A DNA stretch of 64,000 nucleotides from an uncultured Bacteroides sp. (GTDB taxonomy: Bacteria > Bacteroidota > Bacteroidia > Cytophagales > Cyclobacteriaceae): positions 1-64,000 of the forward strand of contig CABHOV010000024.1 in NCBI GenBank assembly GCA_902168185.1. Direction: 5' to 3'. The translations under genes and the position numbers were made by a program. Positions 25,900 through 34,332 of the stretch are shown piece after piece (the stretch's first letter is position 1; every line of letters begins with the position of its first letter). A model generated the notes under the pieces. The model was given only the letters and a program-made list of their open reading frames with translations. It did no database searches and was not told the DNA's origin.

Positions 25900-28884
25900 C
25901 TAAGCAGTTACTGCTTTGCCCGGTGCAACTTTATTTGTGCTGTCTGGTAGTTTGTCATCTTTAGAGAAGTCAACCAATACAGGTGTACCTATACATAAAG
26001 ATGAGTATGTACCAATAATTACACCAATCAACATGGCGAATGTAAATCCACGGATCGTCTCACCACCGAAAATGAAGAGGATAAACAATACGAAGAGTGT
26101 AGACATACCTGTGATAAGCGTACGGCTTAATGTATCATTCAAGGCATTGTTTACAACGGTAGCGGTATCTTCTGTGCTTTTCTTCATAGACAAGAATTCA
26201 CGTACACGGTCAAACACAACCACGCTATCGTTGATCGAGTAACCAATCACAGTCAAGATTGCTGCTACGAAAGCCTGATCAATATCCAAGCTGAAGGGCA
26301 TTACATTTTCCAATAACACGAACAGGGAGAGCACCATCAATACCGTGTGGAATAAACTTACCACGGTACCCATCGCGAACTGCCACTTTCGGAAACGGAT
26401 CAGAATATATAAGAACATCAATACAACCGCTACAAGTAACGACCATATCGCAGATATCTTAATGTCATTTGCAATGGTAGGTCCTACTTTATAGGAGCTT
26501 AATATAGATGCATTGTTGCCTGTGAATTTACCGAGACCGGTTTGAAGATGCTTTTCAGCTTGCGCTGTTGCTTCATCTGAATCGTCATCGATCAGGTAGC
26601 TTGTTGTGATCTTGTATTTTGTTTCACTTCCAAAAGTTTTTACTTCCGGAGCTTCACCAAAAGATTCCGTCAGGTTCTCGCGTACGGCTTTCGCAGTAAC
26701 GGCTTTGTCCAACGCTACGATGTAGGTACGACCACCCTTGAAATCAACACCATAGTTAAATCCTTTCACGGCCAAAAATCCCATACCCGCGATAATGATA
26801 GCTGATGAAATGGTATAGTATATCTTACGATTACCAATGAAATTGATATTGATACTGCGGAAAAGATCTTTTGACCATCCCATAGAGAACTTAATTTTTG
26901 TACCTCTGCGGATATAGTATTCAAAAATTACGCGTGTGAAGAACACTGATGTAAAGAATGAGCAAAGGATACCGATGATCAGCGTTACCGCGAAACCATA
27001 GATAAGACCTGAACCGAACGCCAGCAATACAAAGCCTTTGATCAACGTAGTAACGTTGGAGTCGATGATGGCTGTGAATGCATTTTTATACCCTGCGCGG
27101 ATCGAAGTTTCAAGTGACTTCCCTGCGTTGATATCTTCTTTAACACGTTCGTTGATCAGTACGTTTGCATCTACCGCGATAGCGAGTGAAAGTAATATAC
27201 CAGCAATACCAGGAAGTGTAAGCGCTGCGTTGAGTGATGCAAGTATACCTAACAGGAAAATCAAGTTAAGAATAACCGCTAAGTCAGCTACCCATCCTGA
27301 TGCGTTGTATACAATCAGCATGAAGAAGATAATGATAAGGAAACCAACTACGATCGAGATCATACCGTTACGGATTGATTCTTGTCCGAGTGTAGGACCA
27401 ACCGATGATTCTTCAACGATCTTGGTAGGAGCAGGAAGTGAACCAGCTTTCAGAACGTTTGCCAAATCTTTCGCTTCTTCAACTGTGAAGTTACCGGAGA
27501 TCTGTGAGTTACCGTTTGGAATTTCTCCGTTTACAGAAGGAGCAGAATATACTGTGTTATCAAGCATGATGGCAATTCTTCCTTTAGGACTCTTGCTGGA
27601 TGCTTCAGATGTCCACTTCGCCCAGGTGCGTGTACCTACTGAATTCATGTTCATACTTACTGCAGGACGTGCGTACTCATCGAGATCATTACGGGCATCC
27701 GTGATTACTTCGCCTGTAAGTCTTGATTTTCCATTACGGCCTATATCCAGGAAGAAAAGCTCCAGCGACTCCGTTGTGCCGATCAATTCAGGTTTGTTTC
27801 CCCAGAATACACCAACGGTACGTGGCAACAGGTTACGAACATCTTGTCTTCTGAAGATGTCATTGATAACCGCTGTATCTTTTGTGCTATAGCGGAACGA
27901 TCCTTGTGGATTGCTCAATGAGAAAAGCGGAGATATATTCAGATTCTGAAGTGAATCCAATCCTTTTGATTCGTCAGCAGTTGCTGTAGTATCGCTTGCT
28001 GTCTTTGTGCTGTCACCGAGCAATGATGAAAGATCTTCGTCACCAGTCTTCGCTTGTTCGCCAGTCTTGGCTTGGTCACCTGTTTTTGCTGCCTTTTGTT
28101 CTTTAACCAATATATCATTGATCGCCAGTAATGAGTTGTTCAATGTGTTTGGTTCGATCACATCCCAGAATTCAAGACGTGCTACACCTTGCAATAATTT
28201 ACGAACGCGTTGTGGGTTATCGGCACCTGGTATTTCAACCTGAATTCTTCCTGTACCTGGTAAGCGCTGAATGTTAGGCTGTGATGTACCGAATTGATCA
28301 AGACGATTGCTAAGGATGGTGAAAGAGCGATCTATAGCGCTTTCTATTTCTTCATTTACAACACTGATAACTTTGCTGTCATCATCGTTAGTAGCAATCT
28401 TGCCACGTGTAGCAGCATTTGCAAATAAAGATGCTAAGCGTTTGTCAGGGTTAGCATCACGATATGCTTTAAAGAATAATGAGCTAAAGCTCTCGCGACT
28501 TTTCTTTTGTTCAATTGAAGCAGTTCTCAATGCTTTCACAAAGGATGAATCCTGGCTGTTGGCAGCAAGACCTTTGATAATATCCACAGGAGAAACCTCA
28601 AGTGTAACGTGCATACCACCTTGAAGATCGAGACCGAGACTAAGCTCATAGTCTTTTACTTCTTTGTAAGTATACTCTGCACCAAACAGATTATATACCG
28701 GTGTATTCCAGATTGAATCGAGGTAAGCTTGCTTCTTGTTAACATCAATTTTACCGCTTGGGTCTGTGGCTACAGCGACAGCATCTTGCTGCACGTTGTA
28801 CGACACGACCGTAAATGACAGGTAGAAGAAACACAATAGTGTAACGACTACCGAAAGAAAAATTACTAGTCCTTTGTTTTGCAT
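25900..28884 (-). CDS. secDF: Fused protein translocase subunit SecDF
   Basis: 994 residues in one chain, as usual in Bacteroidota. SecDF uses the proton gradient to pull exported proteins through SecYEG. The SecD half has a first membrane helix, LGLDLQGGMHVTLEV, and a large periplasmic domain; SecD and SecF each supply six helices, with GIAGILLSLAIAVDANVLI in SecD and FNYGVDFKGGRTYI and IGYSINDSVVVFDRVRE in SecF. Residues 266-283 hold three copies of AKTG[DE][QE], encoded by a tandem 18-base repeat, and neighbouring Ser/Thr/Asp-rich sequence forms a low-complexity loop. Ends just before the shared terminator. Confidence 0.97.
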   Translation of the reverse strand: MQNKGLVIFLSVVVTLLCFFYLSFTVVSYNVQQDAVAVATDPSGKIDVNKKQAYLDSIWNTPVYNLFGAEYTYKEVKDYELSLGLDLQGGMHVTLEVSPVDIIKGLAANSQDSSFVKALRTASIEQKKSRESFSSLFFKAYRDANPDKRLASLFANAATRGKIATNDDDSKVISVVNEEIESAIDRSFTILSNRLDQFGTSQPNIQRLPGTGRIQVEIPGADNPQRVRKLLQGVARLEFWDVIEPNTLNNSLLAINDILVKEQKAAKTGDQAKTGEQAKTGDEDLSSLLGDSTKTASDTTATADESKGLDSLQNLNISPLFSLSNPQGSFRYSTKDTAVINDIFRRQDVRNLLPRTVGVFWGNKPELIGTTESLELFFLDIGRNGKSRLTGEVITDARNDLDEYARPAVSMNMNSVGTRTWAKWTSEASSKSPKGRIAIMLDNTVYSAPSVNGEIPNGNSQISGNFTVEEAKDLANVLKAGSLPAPTKIVEESSVGPTLGQESIRNGMISIVVGFLIIIFFMLIVYNASGWVADLAVILNLIFLLGILASLNAALTLPGIAGILLSLAIAVDANVLINERVKEDINAGKSLETSIRAGYKNAFTAIIDSNVTTLIKGFVLLAFGSGLIYGFAVTLIIGILCSFFTSVFFTRVIFEYYIRRGTKIKFSMGWSKDLFRSININFIGNRKIYYTISSAIIIAGMGFLAVKGFNYGVDFKGGRTYIVALDKAVTAKAVRENLTESFGEAPEVKTFGSETKYKITTSYLIDDDSDEATAQAEKHLQTGLGKFTGNNASILSSYKVGPTIANDIKISAIWSLLVAVVLMFLYILIRFRKWQFAMGTVVSLFHTVLMVLSLFVLLENVMPFSLDIDQAFVAAILTVIGYSINDSVVVFDRVREFLSMKKSTEDTATVVNNALNDTLSRTLITGMSTLFVLFILFIFGGETIRGFTFAMLIGVIIGTYSSLCIGTPVLVDFSKDDKLPDSTNKVAPGKAVTA
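28036..28089 (-). repeat. Three 18-bp tandem repeats inside secDF
   Basis: Units 28036-28053, 28054-28071 and 28072-28089 encode AKTGDE, AKTGEQ and AKTGDQ (gene order reversed). They differ by a few bases each and keep the frame. The location is a periplasmic loop where length change is tolerated. Confidence 0.85.
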
Positions 28885-28974
28885 ATGGTTGGTTAAGTAA
28901 AAAACGTGATAGAAAAGAATAGAGACCCGGACCGATTAAAGATCCGGTAGAATATAAGATGAAGTATATCTTAC

Positions 28975-29325
28975 TTAAGGAGCGTTCGGAGAAATGATGG
29001 TCCCGAAAAGCGTTTGGAAAAACTTACTTAAGGGAAGCGAGACATTAAAATCATGCTCTTCAACTTTTTCTTCCTCGAAGAGGACTTCAAAAAGATAGAA
29101 GATTTCCTGACCGAATTCTACGTGCGTAGAGGAAGGAAGTGTGCTGGATGGCAGCGTAATGTAAGCTTCGTCACCAGACTGATCATCTTGTTGTTGCTCA
29201 GTCTTTATTTCTTTTTTTGCAACGTGAGCCGTTTCAAAATAGAAAAGCTGCGACACAACAATCACCAGGGCTGTTAGAATCCCTGCGATTAATGTTGTTG
29301 TCCGTATGCGCGCTTTTCCTGTCAT
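28975..29325 (-). CDS. Small single-pass membrane protein, unassigned
   Basis: 116 residues from ATG 29325. A longer frame begins at 29364, but that start would lie inside a promoter-like element (TTG at 29371-29369, 19 bases, TACTTTTG at 29349-29342), so 29325 is preferred. After a basic N-terminus there is one membrane helix (TTTLIAGILTALVIVVSQLF), then an acidic, Gln/Asp/Ser-rich stretch and an aromatic C-terminus (IFYLFEVLFEEEKVEE). No known domain recognised. It precedes secDF on the same strand by 90 bases, so a link with export or the envelope is possible but not shown. Confidence 0.65.
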   Translation of the reverse strand: MTGKARIRTTTLIAGILTALVIVVSQLFYFETAHVAKKEIKTEQQQDDQSGDEAYITLPSSTLPSSTHVEFGQEIFYLFEVLFEEEKVEEHDFNVSLPLSKFFQTLFGTIISPNAP

Positions 29326-29341
29326 GTTTTTTCCGGGGCTA

Positions 29342-29371
29342 CAAAAGTAGACAATTGCCGGCAATGTACAA
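29342..29371 (-). promoter_or_regulatory. Bacteroidota promoter with both -33 and -7 elements
   Basis: On the minus strand TTG (29371-29369) is followed by 19 bases and TACTTTTG (29349-29342), the spacing expected for the Bacteroidota primary sigma factor. It lies 16 bases before ATG 29325. Confidence 0.65.
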
Positions 29372-29410
29372 TGCCTTGCTTTTCGGCTATGGATATTGAC
29401 TCAAATGGAT

Positions 29411-30037
29411 TTAATGTTCTGCTTTCAGCCGCGCTTTCAGAGCCCAGGTTATCAGATCCAACGCACGTTCAAAATGATGATTGTTGGGAATCACCAAGTC
29501 GGCATTATGCTGAAGAGGCTTGATCAATGTTTCGTAAACCGGCATAACGTGATGTTGATAGCGGTACAGCACGTCATCGAGATCATAACCGCGCTCTTCA
29601 TTATCGCGTCTGATTCTTCTGCTAAGCTTCAGGTGATCTTTCGCTTCGATAAAAATTTTGAGATCGAGTTCTTCTTCTATCTCCGGAAAATACTGCACGA
29701 ACAAACCTTCAATGATCAACAACGGTGCTGGTTTGAACTCAAGCGTGGCAGCTTTTATAGTTTGATTATTAAAGGTGTACTCAGCCTTATGTACTGTTTC
29801 ACCATATTTTAATTTTAGAATGTCCTGATGGAATTTCTCACGCTCGATTGCTTCGGGAAGATCGAAATTCTGTATGCCCTTCGTATCGATAACCTGAAGG
29901 TTGAGGGGCTTGTAGTAATGATCTTGTGAGATGAGGCAAATTTCTTCGGGCTTGAACCGGGAAGAAAGATTTTTAAGGAAATGTGTTTTTCCTGAGCCGC
30001 TCCCGCCCGTAATGCCGATGATATAGATAGGTTTCAT
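29411..30037 (-). CDS. udk: Uridine kinase
   Basis: 208 residues. P-loop GGSGSGKT at residues 11-18, followed by the ISQDHYYKPL segment, the NFDLPEAIE motif and RRIRRDNEERGYDLDDVL, all characteristic of uridine/cytidine kinases that make UMP and CMP in pyrimidine salvage. The gene is transcribed alone, with an exact -7 box only ten bases before its ATG. Confidence 0.93.
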   Translation of the reverse strand: MKPIYIIGITGGSGSGKTHFLKNLSSRFKPEEICLISQDHYYKPLNLQVIDTKGIQNFDLPEAIEREKFHQDILKLKYGETVHKAEYTFNNQTIKAATLEFKPAPLLIIEGLFVQYFPEIEEELDLKIFIEAKDHLKLSRRIRRDNEERGYDLDDVLYRYQHHVMPVYETLIKPLQHNADLVIPNNHHFERALDLITWALKARLKAEH

Positions 30038-30047
30038 AAAATCCGCA

Positions 30048-30055
30048 CAAAATTA
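30048..30055 (-). promoter_or_regulatory. Bacteroidota -7 box very close to udk start
   Basis: TAATTTTG on the minus strand ends ten bases before ATG 30037, which predicts an mRNA leader of only a few bases. Confidence 0.5.
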
Positions 30056-30086
30056 CGAATCATCCGGTAATGTGCAGAAAGAAAAA

Positions 30087-30116
30087 AGCCTCCGGAATCT
30101 TTATTTCGCGGAGGCT
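30087..30116 (-). terminator. Hairpin terminator after rdgB
   Basis: AGCCTCCG pairs with CGGAGGCT around a 14-base loop; on the minus strand the stem is followed by a run of six T. It lies 25 bases after the rdgB stop and ends the nrnA-FKBP-rdgB transcript. Confidence 0.85.
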
Positions 30117-30141
30117 CTTTTAAAGGTATAGATTGAGAATC

Positions 30142-30726
30142 TTAAACAGTGATTCCCGAAAGATATGCACCCAATTTTCGAACCGCTATAGCGCGGTGAC
30201 TAAGCTGATTTTTTTCGTCCATACTCATCTCGGCAAAAGTTTTCGTTTGTCCTTCTGGGATAAATATAGGGTCGTATCCAAAACCAGATGTGCCACGCTT
30301 CTCGGTAATAATCTCACCACGAATAATTCCCTCGAAGTATACCGGCTCTTCCTCCACGCCAAGTAACGTGATGACTGTACGGAATTGCGCTTTGCGATTT
30401 GTATCGTTCTTCAGGTTTTGTAAAAGTAGCGCGATGTTATCCTCGCTGCTGCGTTGCTCGCCAGCGTACCGTGCAGAGTACACTCCTGGAGCACCGTTTA
30501 AAGCGTCCACTTCCAGGCCGGTATCATCAGCAAAGCATGGGGTGTTATAGTGCTGAAAAACATATTCAGCTTTTTGAAGAGAGTTGCCCTCCAGCGTATT
30601 CCGCGTTTCGGGCAACTCTTCATTACATTTAATGTCGGCTAAGCTTACAATGTTAATGTTAGAGCCAACAACATTTTTTATTTCTTCGAGCTTGTGCTTA
30701 TTGTTAGAAGCAAAACATAGTCTCAT
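30142..30726 (-). CDS. rdgB: XTP/dITP pyrophosphatase (RdgB/HAM1)
   Basis: 194 residues. Family motifs: FASNNKHKLEEI at the N-terminus (SxNxxK), FADDTGLEVDALNGAPGVYSAR in the middle and GTSGFGYDPIFIPEG near the end, with SHRAIAVRKL. The enzyme removes non-canonical purine triphosphates such as dITP and XTP from the nucleotide pool. Its ATG overlaps the stop of the FKBP lipoprotein gene (ATGA), so it is co-translated with that gene, and a terminator follows. Confidence 0.96.
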   Translation of the reverse strand: MRLCFASNNKHKLEEIKNVVGSNINIVSLADIKCNEELPETRNTLEGNSLQKAEYVFQHYNTPCFADDTGLEVDALNGAPGVYSARYAGEQRSSEDNIALLLQNLKNDTNRKAQFRTVITLLGVEEEPVYFEGIIRGEIITEKRGTSGFGYDPIFIPEGQTKTFAEMSMDEKNQLSHRAIAVRKLGAYLSGITV

Positions 30727-31637
30727 TGAACTCCTAACACTTCAAGGTCTACAATCAAGTTTGCATTGCTGCCAATCACCTGCGATCCGTTGGAGTCCGT
30801 TGCTCCATTTGTACCAAAACCAAGTCCTGACGGCACATATATAGTTGCTTTGTCACCTACTGTTAATTTCTGCAGGCCAATCATAATGCCCTGAATGAAA
30901 TCAACTGGTCTGCTATAGAATGTCTCGCTTGGCGTTTGTGTAACCGTTGCAACCACACTGCTTGGGTTGGACAATAACCGATAAGTGATTTTAAAATTAA
31001 CTTTTGTAAACCAGTTGATCGATGCGCCTGAACCCTGTTGTGTAATCACATAGCGGATGCCGGTAGTATCCTTGATGACACCTGCTGAACTATTCGTTTC
31101 AAAATATTTATTGATTGCAGTAGTGTCTGTAGTGAACTGAGTTTTTTCTGTAGAAGTTATTACCGCTTCGTTAAAATCTACATCAAACTGCAAAATAGAA
31201 TTGGCAGGTATTCCGTTTTGACCTGTTGTTCCATAGGCCCATCCGGATGGTATATATAGTCTTGCCTGTGTTCCTACAGGAAGTTTTGTAAAAGCGATCT
31301 GCCATCCGGTTATATAGCTCTTCAATGTGCCTTTAATGTTGCCTTGATCAAATCCTGCACCATCTGGAAAGAATTTACCAACGTAATCGACATCAACGGT
31401 TGAGTTTATGCTTCTTGCAGGCAATCCGGTTCCGAGTTTTGTGATCTCCATTCGGATACCACTTGGATCTTTTTGTGCCCCGATGAAATTAGCAGCCAGG
31501 TAGTCATCAATCGCCTTAACATCTGCCTGCAATTGAATATTTGGATCTGCAATATCATCTGTGGAATCAATACATCCGCTCAAACCGACTGCCGCACAAA
31601 CCAATGCGACTCCTATCAATCTTCTTACGTTGTTCAT
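30723..31637 (-). CDS. FKBP-type prolyl isomerase lipoprotein, two domains
   Basis: 304 residues. Lipoprotein signal with lipobox LSGC (Cys22), so it is probably anchored in the envelope. Two FKBP domains follow: the first has VDVDYVGKFFPDG, then TGWQIAFTKLPVGTQARLYI and GIPANSILQFDVDF; the second has VNFKITYRLL and IQGIMIGLQKLTVGDKATIY. The second is more divergent in its active-site aromatics. Likely role is folding of exported proteins. Middle of a minus-strand run; it lies 25 bases after a related single-FKBP lipoprotein, suggesting duplication. Confidence 0.9.
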   Translation of the reverse strand: MNNVRRLIGVALVCAAVGLSGCIDSTDDIADPNIQLQADVKAIDDYLAANFIGAQKDPSGIRMEITKLGTGLPARSINSTVDVDYVGKFFPDGAGFDQGNIKGTLKSYITGWQIAFTKLPVGTQARLYIPSGWAYGTTGQNGIPANSILQFDVDFNEAVITSTEKTQFTTDTTAINKYFETNSSAGVIKDTTGIRYVITQQGSGASINWFTKVNFKITYRLLSNPSSVVATVTQTPSETFYSRPVDFIQGIMIGLQKLTVGDKATIYVPSGLGFGTNGATDSNGSQVIGSNANLIVDLEVLGVQ

Positions 31638-31662
31638 TTTTCGTTTGGGATTTGGTTAATTT

Positions 31663-32559
31663 CTATTTGCAGGTTTTCGTCTCAGGATCGAAAGTCTCTC
31701 CTGTTCCGAAAAGCTTAACATCAAAAATCAAAATCGCATTTGGAGGAATAGCACCCGGATAACCCTGTGGGCCATACGCCAAATGTGAAGGAATATAAAA
31801 CGTTGCAGAGTCGCCTACGCCAAGCATAGGTATACTTTGCTTCCATCCTGGAATTACCTGGTTAAGAGAAAAAGTCATCTTCGGATTTTTGTCGAATGTC
31901 TTTTCGTCCTTCAGGAATTTACCTTCATAACTAACTTCAACACAGCTTGTAGGTGTAGGCTTCTGTCCACCATTGTTACTATGGATAACGTAGCGGATAC
32001 CGCTGGTATCTTGCTGTGCAGTGATTTTTTTATCAGCAAGATATTTTTCAATCTGCTTAGCATCTTTTGTTTTTTGAAAGCCTTTTCTTTTTGCATAGAG
32101 TTCCGCCTGGAATGCAGGGAATTTCTGCTGATCAAGGATATCAACAACTTTGATATTGATCGTGATGTTACGGGAAGAATCTACCTGAGGAGGCATCGGA
32201 CCACCCAACACATCTTTGAAAAATTCTTTCGCAGGGCGAGTAAGTGTCACGCTATCTGCTTTTGATAACATGCGGAACATTTGCAACGCACCGATTTCAG
32301 TTGCAATCGTGCTGCTGTCTTGAATAGGAAACACACCAGGGAAACCATTTTCGTATGTGTCTTGCCATACAGAATCCTTGGAATCTTTCATGATGTATTC
32401 GAATATTAGTAACTGGCCTGGTTTAGGTTTTACACCATCACCGGCTTTTATTACCTGAAATTTAAATCCGTTTGGAGTAACTTTCTCTTCTGAATTTTTG
32501 CAAGCCACACATAGCAGCAGCAATCCGATCAGCACGTTCGCGAGTTTGGTCATGTTCAT
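31663..32559 (-). CDS. FKBP-type prolyl isomerase lipoprotein
   Basis: 298 residues, lipobox CVAC at about residue 20 after IGLLLL. The N-terminal half is a degenerate FKBP-like domain (KPKPGQLLIFEYIMKDSKDS, lacking the GMR-like motif); the C-terminal half is a typical FKBP domain (VEVSYEGKFLKDEKTFDKNP, PGWKQSIPMLGVGDSATFYI, AYGPQGYPGAIPPNAILIFD). It therefore has the same two-domain plan as the next gene. ATG codons at 32559 and 32553 are both possible starts. Envelope chaperone role inferred. Confidence 0.9.
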   Translation of the reverse strand: MNMTKLANVLIGLLLLCVACKNSEEKVTPNGFKFQVIKAGDGVKPKPGQLLIFEYIMKDSKDSVWQDTYENGFPGVFPIQDSSTIATEIGALQMFRMLSKADSVTLTRPAKEFFKDVLGGPMPPQVDSSRNITINIKVVDILDQQKFPAFQAELYAKRKGFQKTKDAKQIEKYLADKKITAQQDTSGIRYVIHSNNGGQKPTPTSCVEVSYEGKFLKDEKTFDKNPKMTFSLNQVIPGWKQSIPMLGVGDSATFYIPSHLAYGPQGYPGAIPPNAILIFDVKLFGTGETFDPETKTCK

Positions 32560-32607
32560 GATTAGACAATGATTTAATTTATAAAGTTGGAATTGGTTTA
32601 CTCTTTT

Positions 32608-33627
32608 TTAATTCTCTTCTGCCAGCAATTGCTCTTTGTACTCCGGTAGGATGCTCAGAAACTTCTCCAGCGTTTGTTCCAGCGTAAGTTTGGTTTGACC
32701 GCCAGATGCATTTCGATGTCCACCGCCTTCAAAGTATTTTCTCGCCATCTCGTTTACAGAAAAACTTCCAAGCGAGCGGAAGGATAATTTAATATTCTCT
32801 TTGCGATCGGAGATGAGCACGGAAAGTTTTACTCCTTTAATAGACAAGCCATAGTTCACGAAGCCTTCTGTATCGCCAGTTTGTGAACTGAAGTTTTTTA
32901 ATTCTTCTGCGGTAAGCACGATATAAGCTGTTCTATATTCAGGAAGCACCTTGAGTTTTTGACTCAGCACATAGCCCATGAGTCGTAAACGTTCGATGCT
33001 ATTGGTGTCATAAATCTGCTTGGACACTTTCGATGGATTCGCACCCAACGCAACAAGTTCACCAGCGATTTGAAAAACTTTGTGTGTAGTGTTAGAATGT
33101 CTGAACCCACCCGTATCTGTCATGATACCCGCATACAGGCAATTGGCAATGTCGGTATCGATTTGTGATTTATCTCCGAGTTCATCTATAAGCTGGAATA
33201 TAAGTTCTGCTGTTGATGCAGCGGTTCCATCCCACTGTTCGAAGTCAGCAAATTTCTCAGGTTCAAGATGATGGTCTACTAAAACTTTTGTTGCCGGAGC
33301 TGTGCGAACTACTTCACCCAGGTCATTGATTCTATTGAGACTTGAAAAATCGAGACAAAAAATTGTATCTGCTTCAGCAATGAGCTGTTTTGATTTTTGA
33401 GGCTTGTCCTTTTGAAAAATAACAACCTCTTTATTTCCCGGCATCCACGAAATAAAATCAGGATAGTCGCTGGGCGTTATAACTGTTACGGAATGTCCTT
33501 TCTTTTTCAGATAACCCCATAATCCGAGGGAAGAACCAAGCGCATCGGCATCGGGTTTGAAATGCGTTATGATAACAACCCTACGCGGTTTGCTTAGATA
33601 TTCCTTAAAAGCCGTGATATTCTGCAT
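32608..33627 (-). CDS. DHH-DHHA1 phosphoesterase (NrnA type)
   Basis: 339 residues from ATG 33627; an upstream in-frame TTG at 33642 is less likely. DHH-domain motifs: HFKPDADALGSSLGL, FCLDFSSLNRI, VDHHLEPEKF (the DHH) and later TDTGGFRHSNT. The C-terminal DHHA1 domain ends in GGGHRNASGG, which binds the substrate. Relatives degrade short oligoribonucleotides (nanoRNA) and pAp. First gene of the run leading to two FKBP lipoproteins and rdgB; divergent from ndk. Confidence 0.93.
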   Translation of the reverse strand: MQNITAFKEYLSKPRRVVIITHFKPDADALGSSLGLWGYLKKKGHSVTVITPSDYPDFISWMPGNKEVVIFQKDKPQKSKQLIAEADTIFCLDFSSLNRINDLGEVVRTAPATKVLVDHHLEPEKFADFEQWDGTAASTAELIFQLIDELGDKSQIDTDIANCLYAGIMTDTGGFRHSNTTHKVFQIAGELVALGANPSKVSKQIYDTNSIERLRLMGYVLSQKLKVLPEYRTAYIVLTAEELKNFSSQTGDTEGFVNYGLSIKGVKLSVLISDRKENIKLSFRSLGSFSVNEMARKYFEGGGHRNASGGQTKLTLEQTLEKFLSILPEYKEQLLAEEN

Positions 33628-33765
33628 AGGCTGGTAAAACAAGGGGCAAAAATGGGTAAAAAATCTTGATAGTTCACCTTCGGTAATCGACTGTCATTTT
33701 CAATAGACTTTTTTAAATAGTCTGTTAAACATTTAGTGTGGCCCGCTTCCTGTTATCTTTTTTTC

Positions 33766-33773
33766 TATTTTTG
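33766..33773 (+). promoter_or_regulatory. Bacteroidota -7 box before ndk
   Basis: TATTTTTG fits TAnnTTTG and lies 66 bases before ATG 33840, leaving a longer leader than for other genes here. Confidence 0.45.
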
Positions 33774-33839
33774 CGGCCGTTTACAGGAGATATACAATCA
33801 GAAACCCATTCCCGTTCAAGACTATAACTAAAACTTAAT

Positions 33840-34259
33840 ATGGCTACTAACAGAACTTTTACGATGATCAAGCCTGATGCAGTAGGCGCAGGTAACACCG
33901 GAGCGATTATAAAATTAATTGAAGAAGCAGGTTTCAAAATCGTTGCGTTAAAAAAGACTCAACTCAGCCCTGAACGTGCCGGTCAGTTTTATGCTGTTCA
34001 CAAAGAGCGTTCTTTCTATCAAGAACTTTGTACGTATATGTCATCAGGCTTTATCGTGCCGATGATTCTTGAAAAGAATAATGCAGTAGAAGATTTCAGA
34101 AAACTCATTGGAGCAACTGATCCAAAGAAAGCAGAACCGGGTACTATCCGTAATCTTTTTGCAAAATCAATTGAAGCAAATGCTATCCACGGATCTGACA
34201 GTGACGAGAACGCTGCCATTGAAGGAAGCTTTTTCTTCTCTCAATTAGAGCAATTCTAA
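33840..34259 (+). CDS. ndk: Nucleoside diphosphate kinase
   Basis: 139 residues, standard length. The catalytic His117 lies in [12 protein letters not shown], and the nucleotide-binding start [10 protein letters not shown] is intact. It transfers the gamma phosphate between nucleoside triphosphates and diphosphates. Single-gene transcript, divergent from the nrnA run, with its own promoter box and a perfect terminator. Confidence 0.97.
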   Translation: MATNRTFTMIKPDAVGAGNTGAIIKLIEEAGFKIVALKKTQLSPERAGQFYAVHKERSFYQELCTYMSSGFIVPMILEKNNAVEDFRKLIGATDPKKAEPGTIRNLFAKSIEANAIHGSDSDENAAIEGSFFFSQLEQF

Positions 34260-34284
34260 TTTTATATAGCATTCAAATAAAAAG

Positions 34285-34314
34285 AGAGCCGCTTTATGAA
34301 GCGGCTCTTTTTTA
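34285..34314 (+). terminator. Terminator between ndk and amino-acid permease
   Basis: AGAGCCGCTT pairs with AAGCGGCTCT around a four-base loop (ten perfect pairs), followed by six T on the plus strand and a T-rich run on the minus strand, so it can serve both convergent genes. Confidence 0.9.
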
Positions 34315-34332
34315 TTACTGACTTATCTAATA

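Noticed and set aside
27038-27892. Long plus-strand open frame (284 codons) opposite secDF
   Set aside because: It is antisense to conserved SecDF sequence, rich in Ser, Ile and Pro in a way typical of reverse-complement frames, and has no promoter or domain.
28925-28955. Possible hairpin upstream of secDF (ACCGGA / TCCGGGT)
   Set aside because: Short stem with a bulge and no T-run; I cannot tell it from chance.
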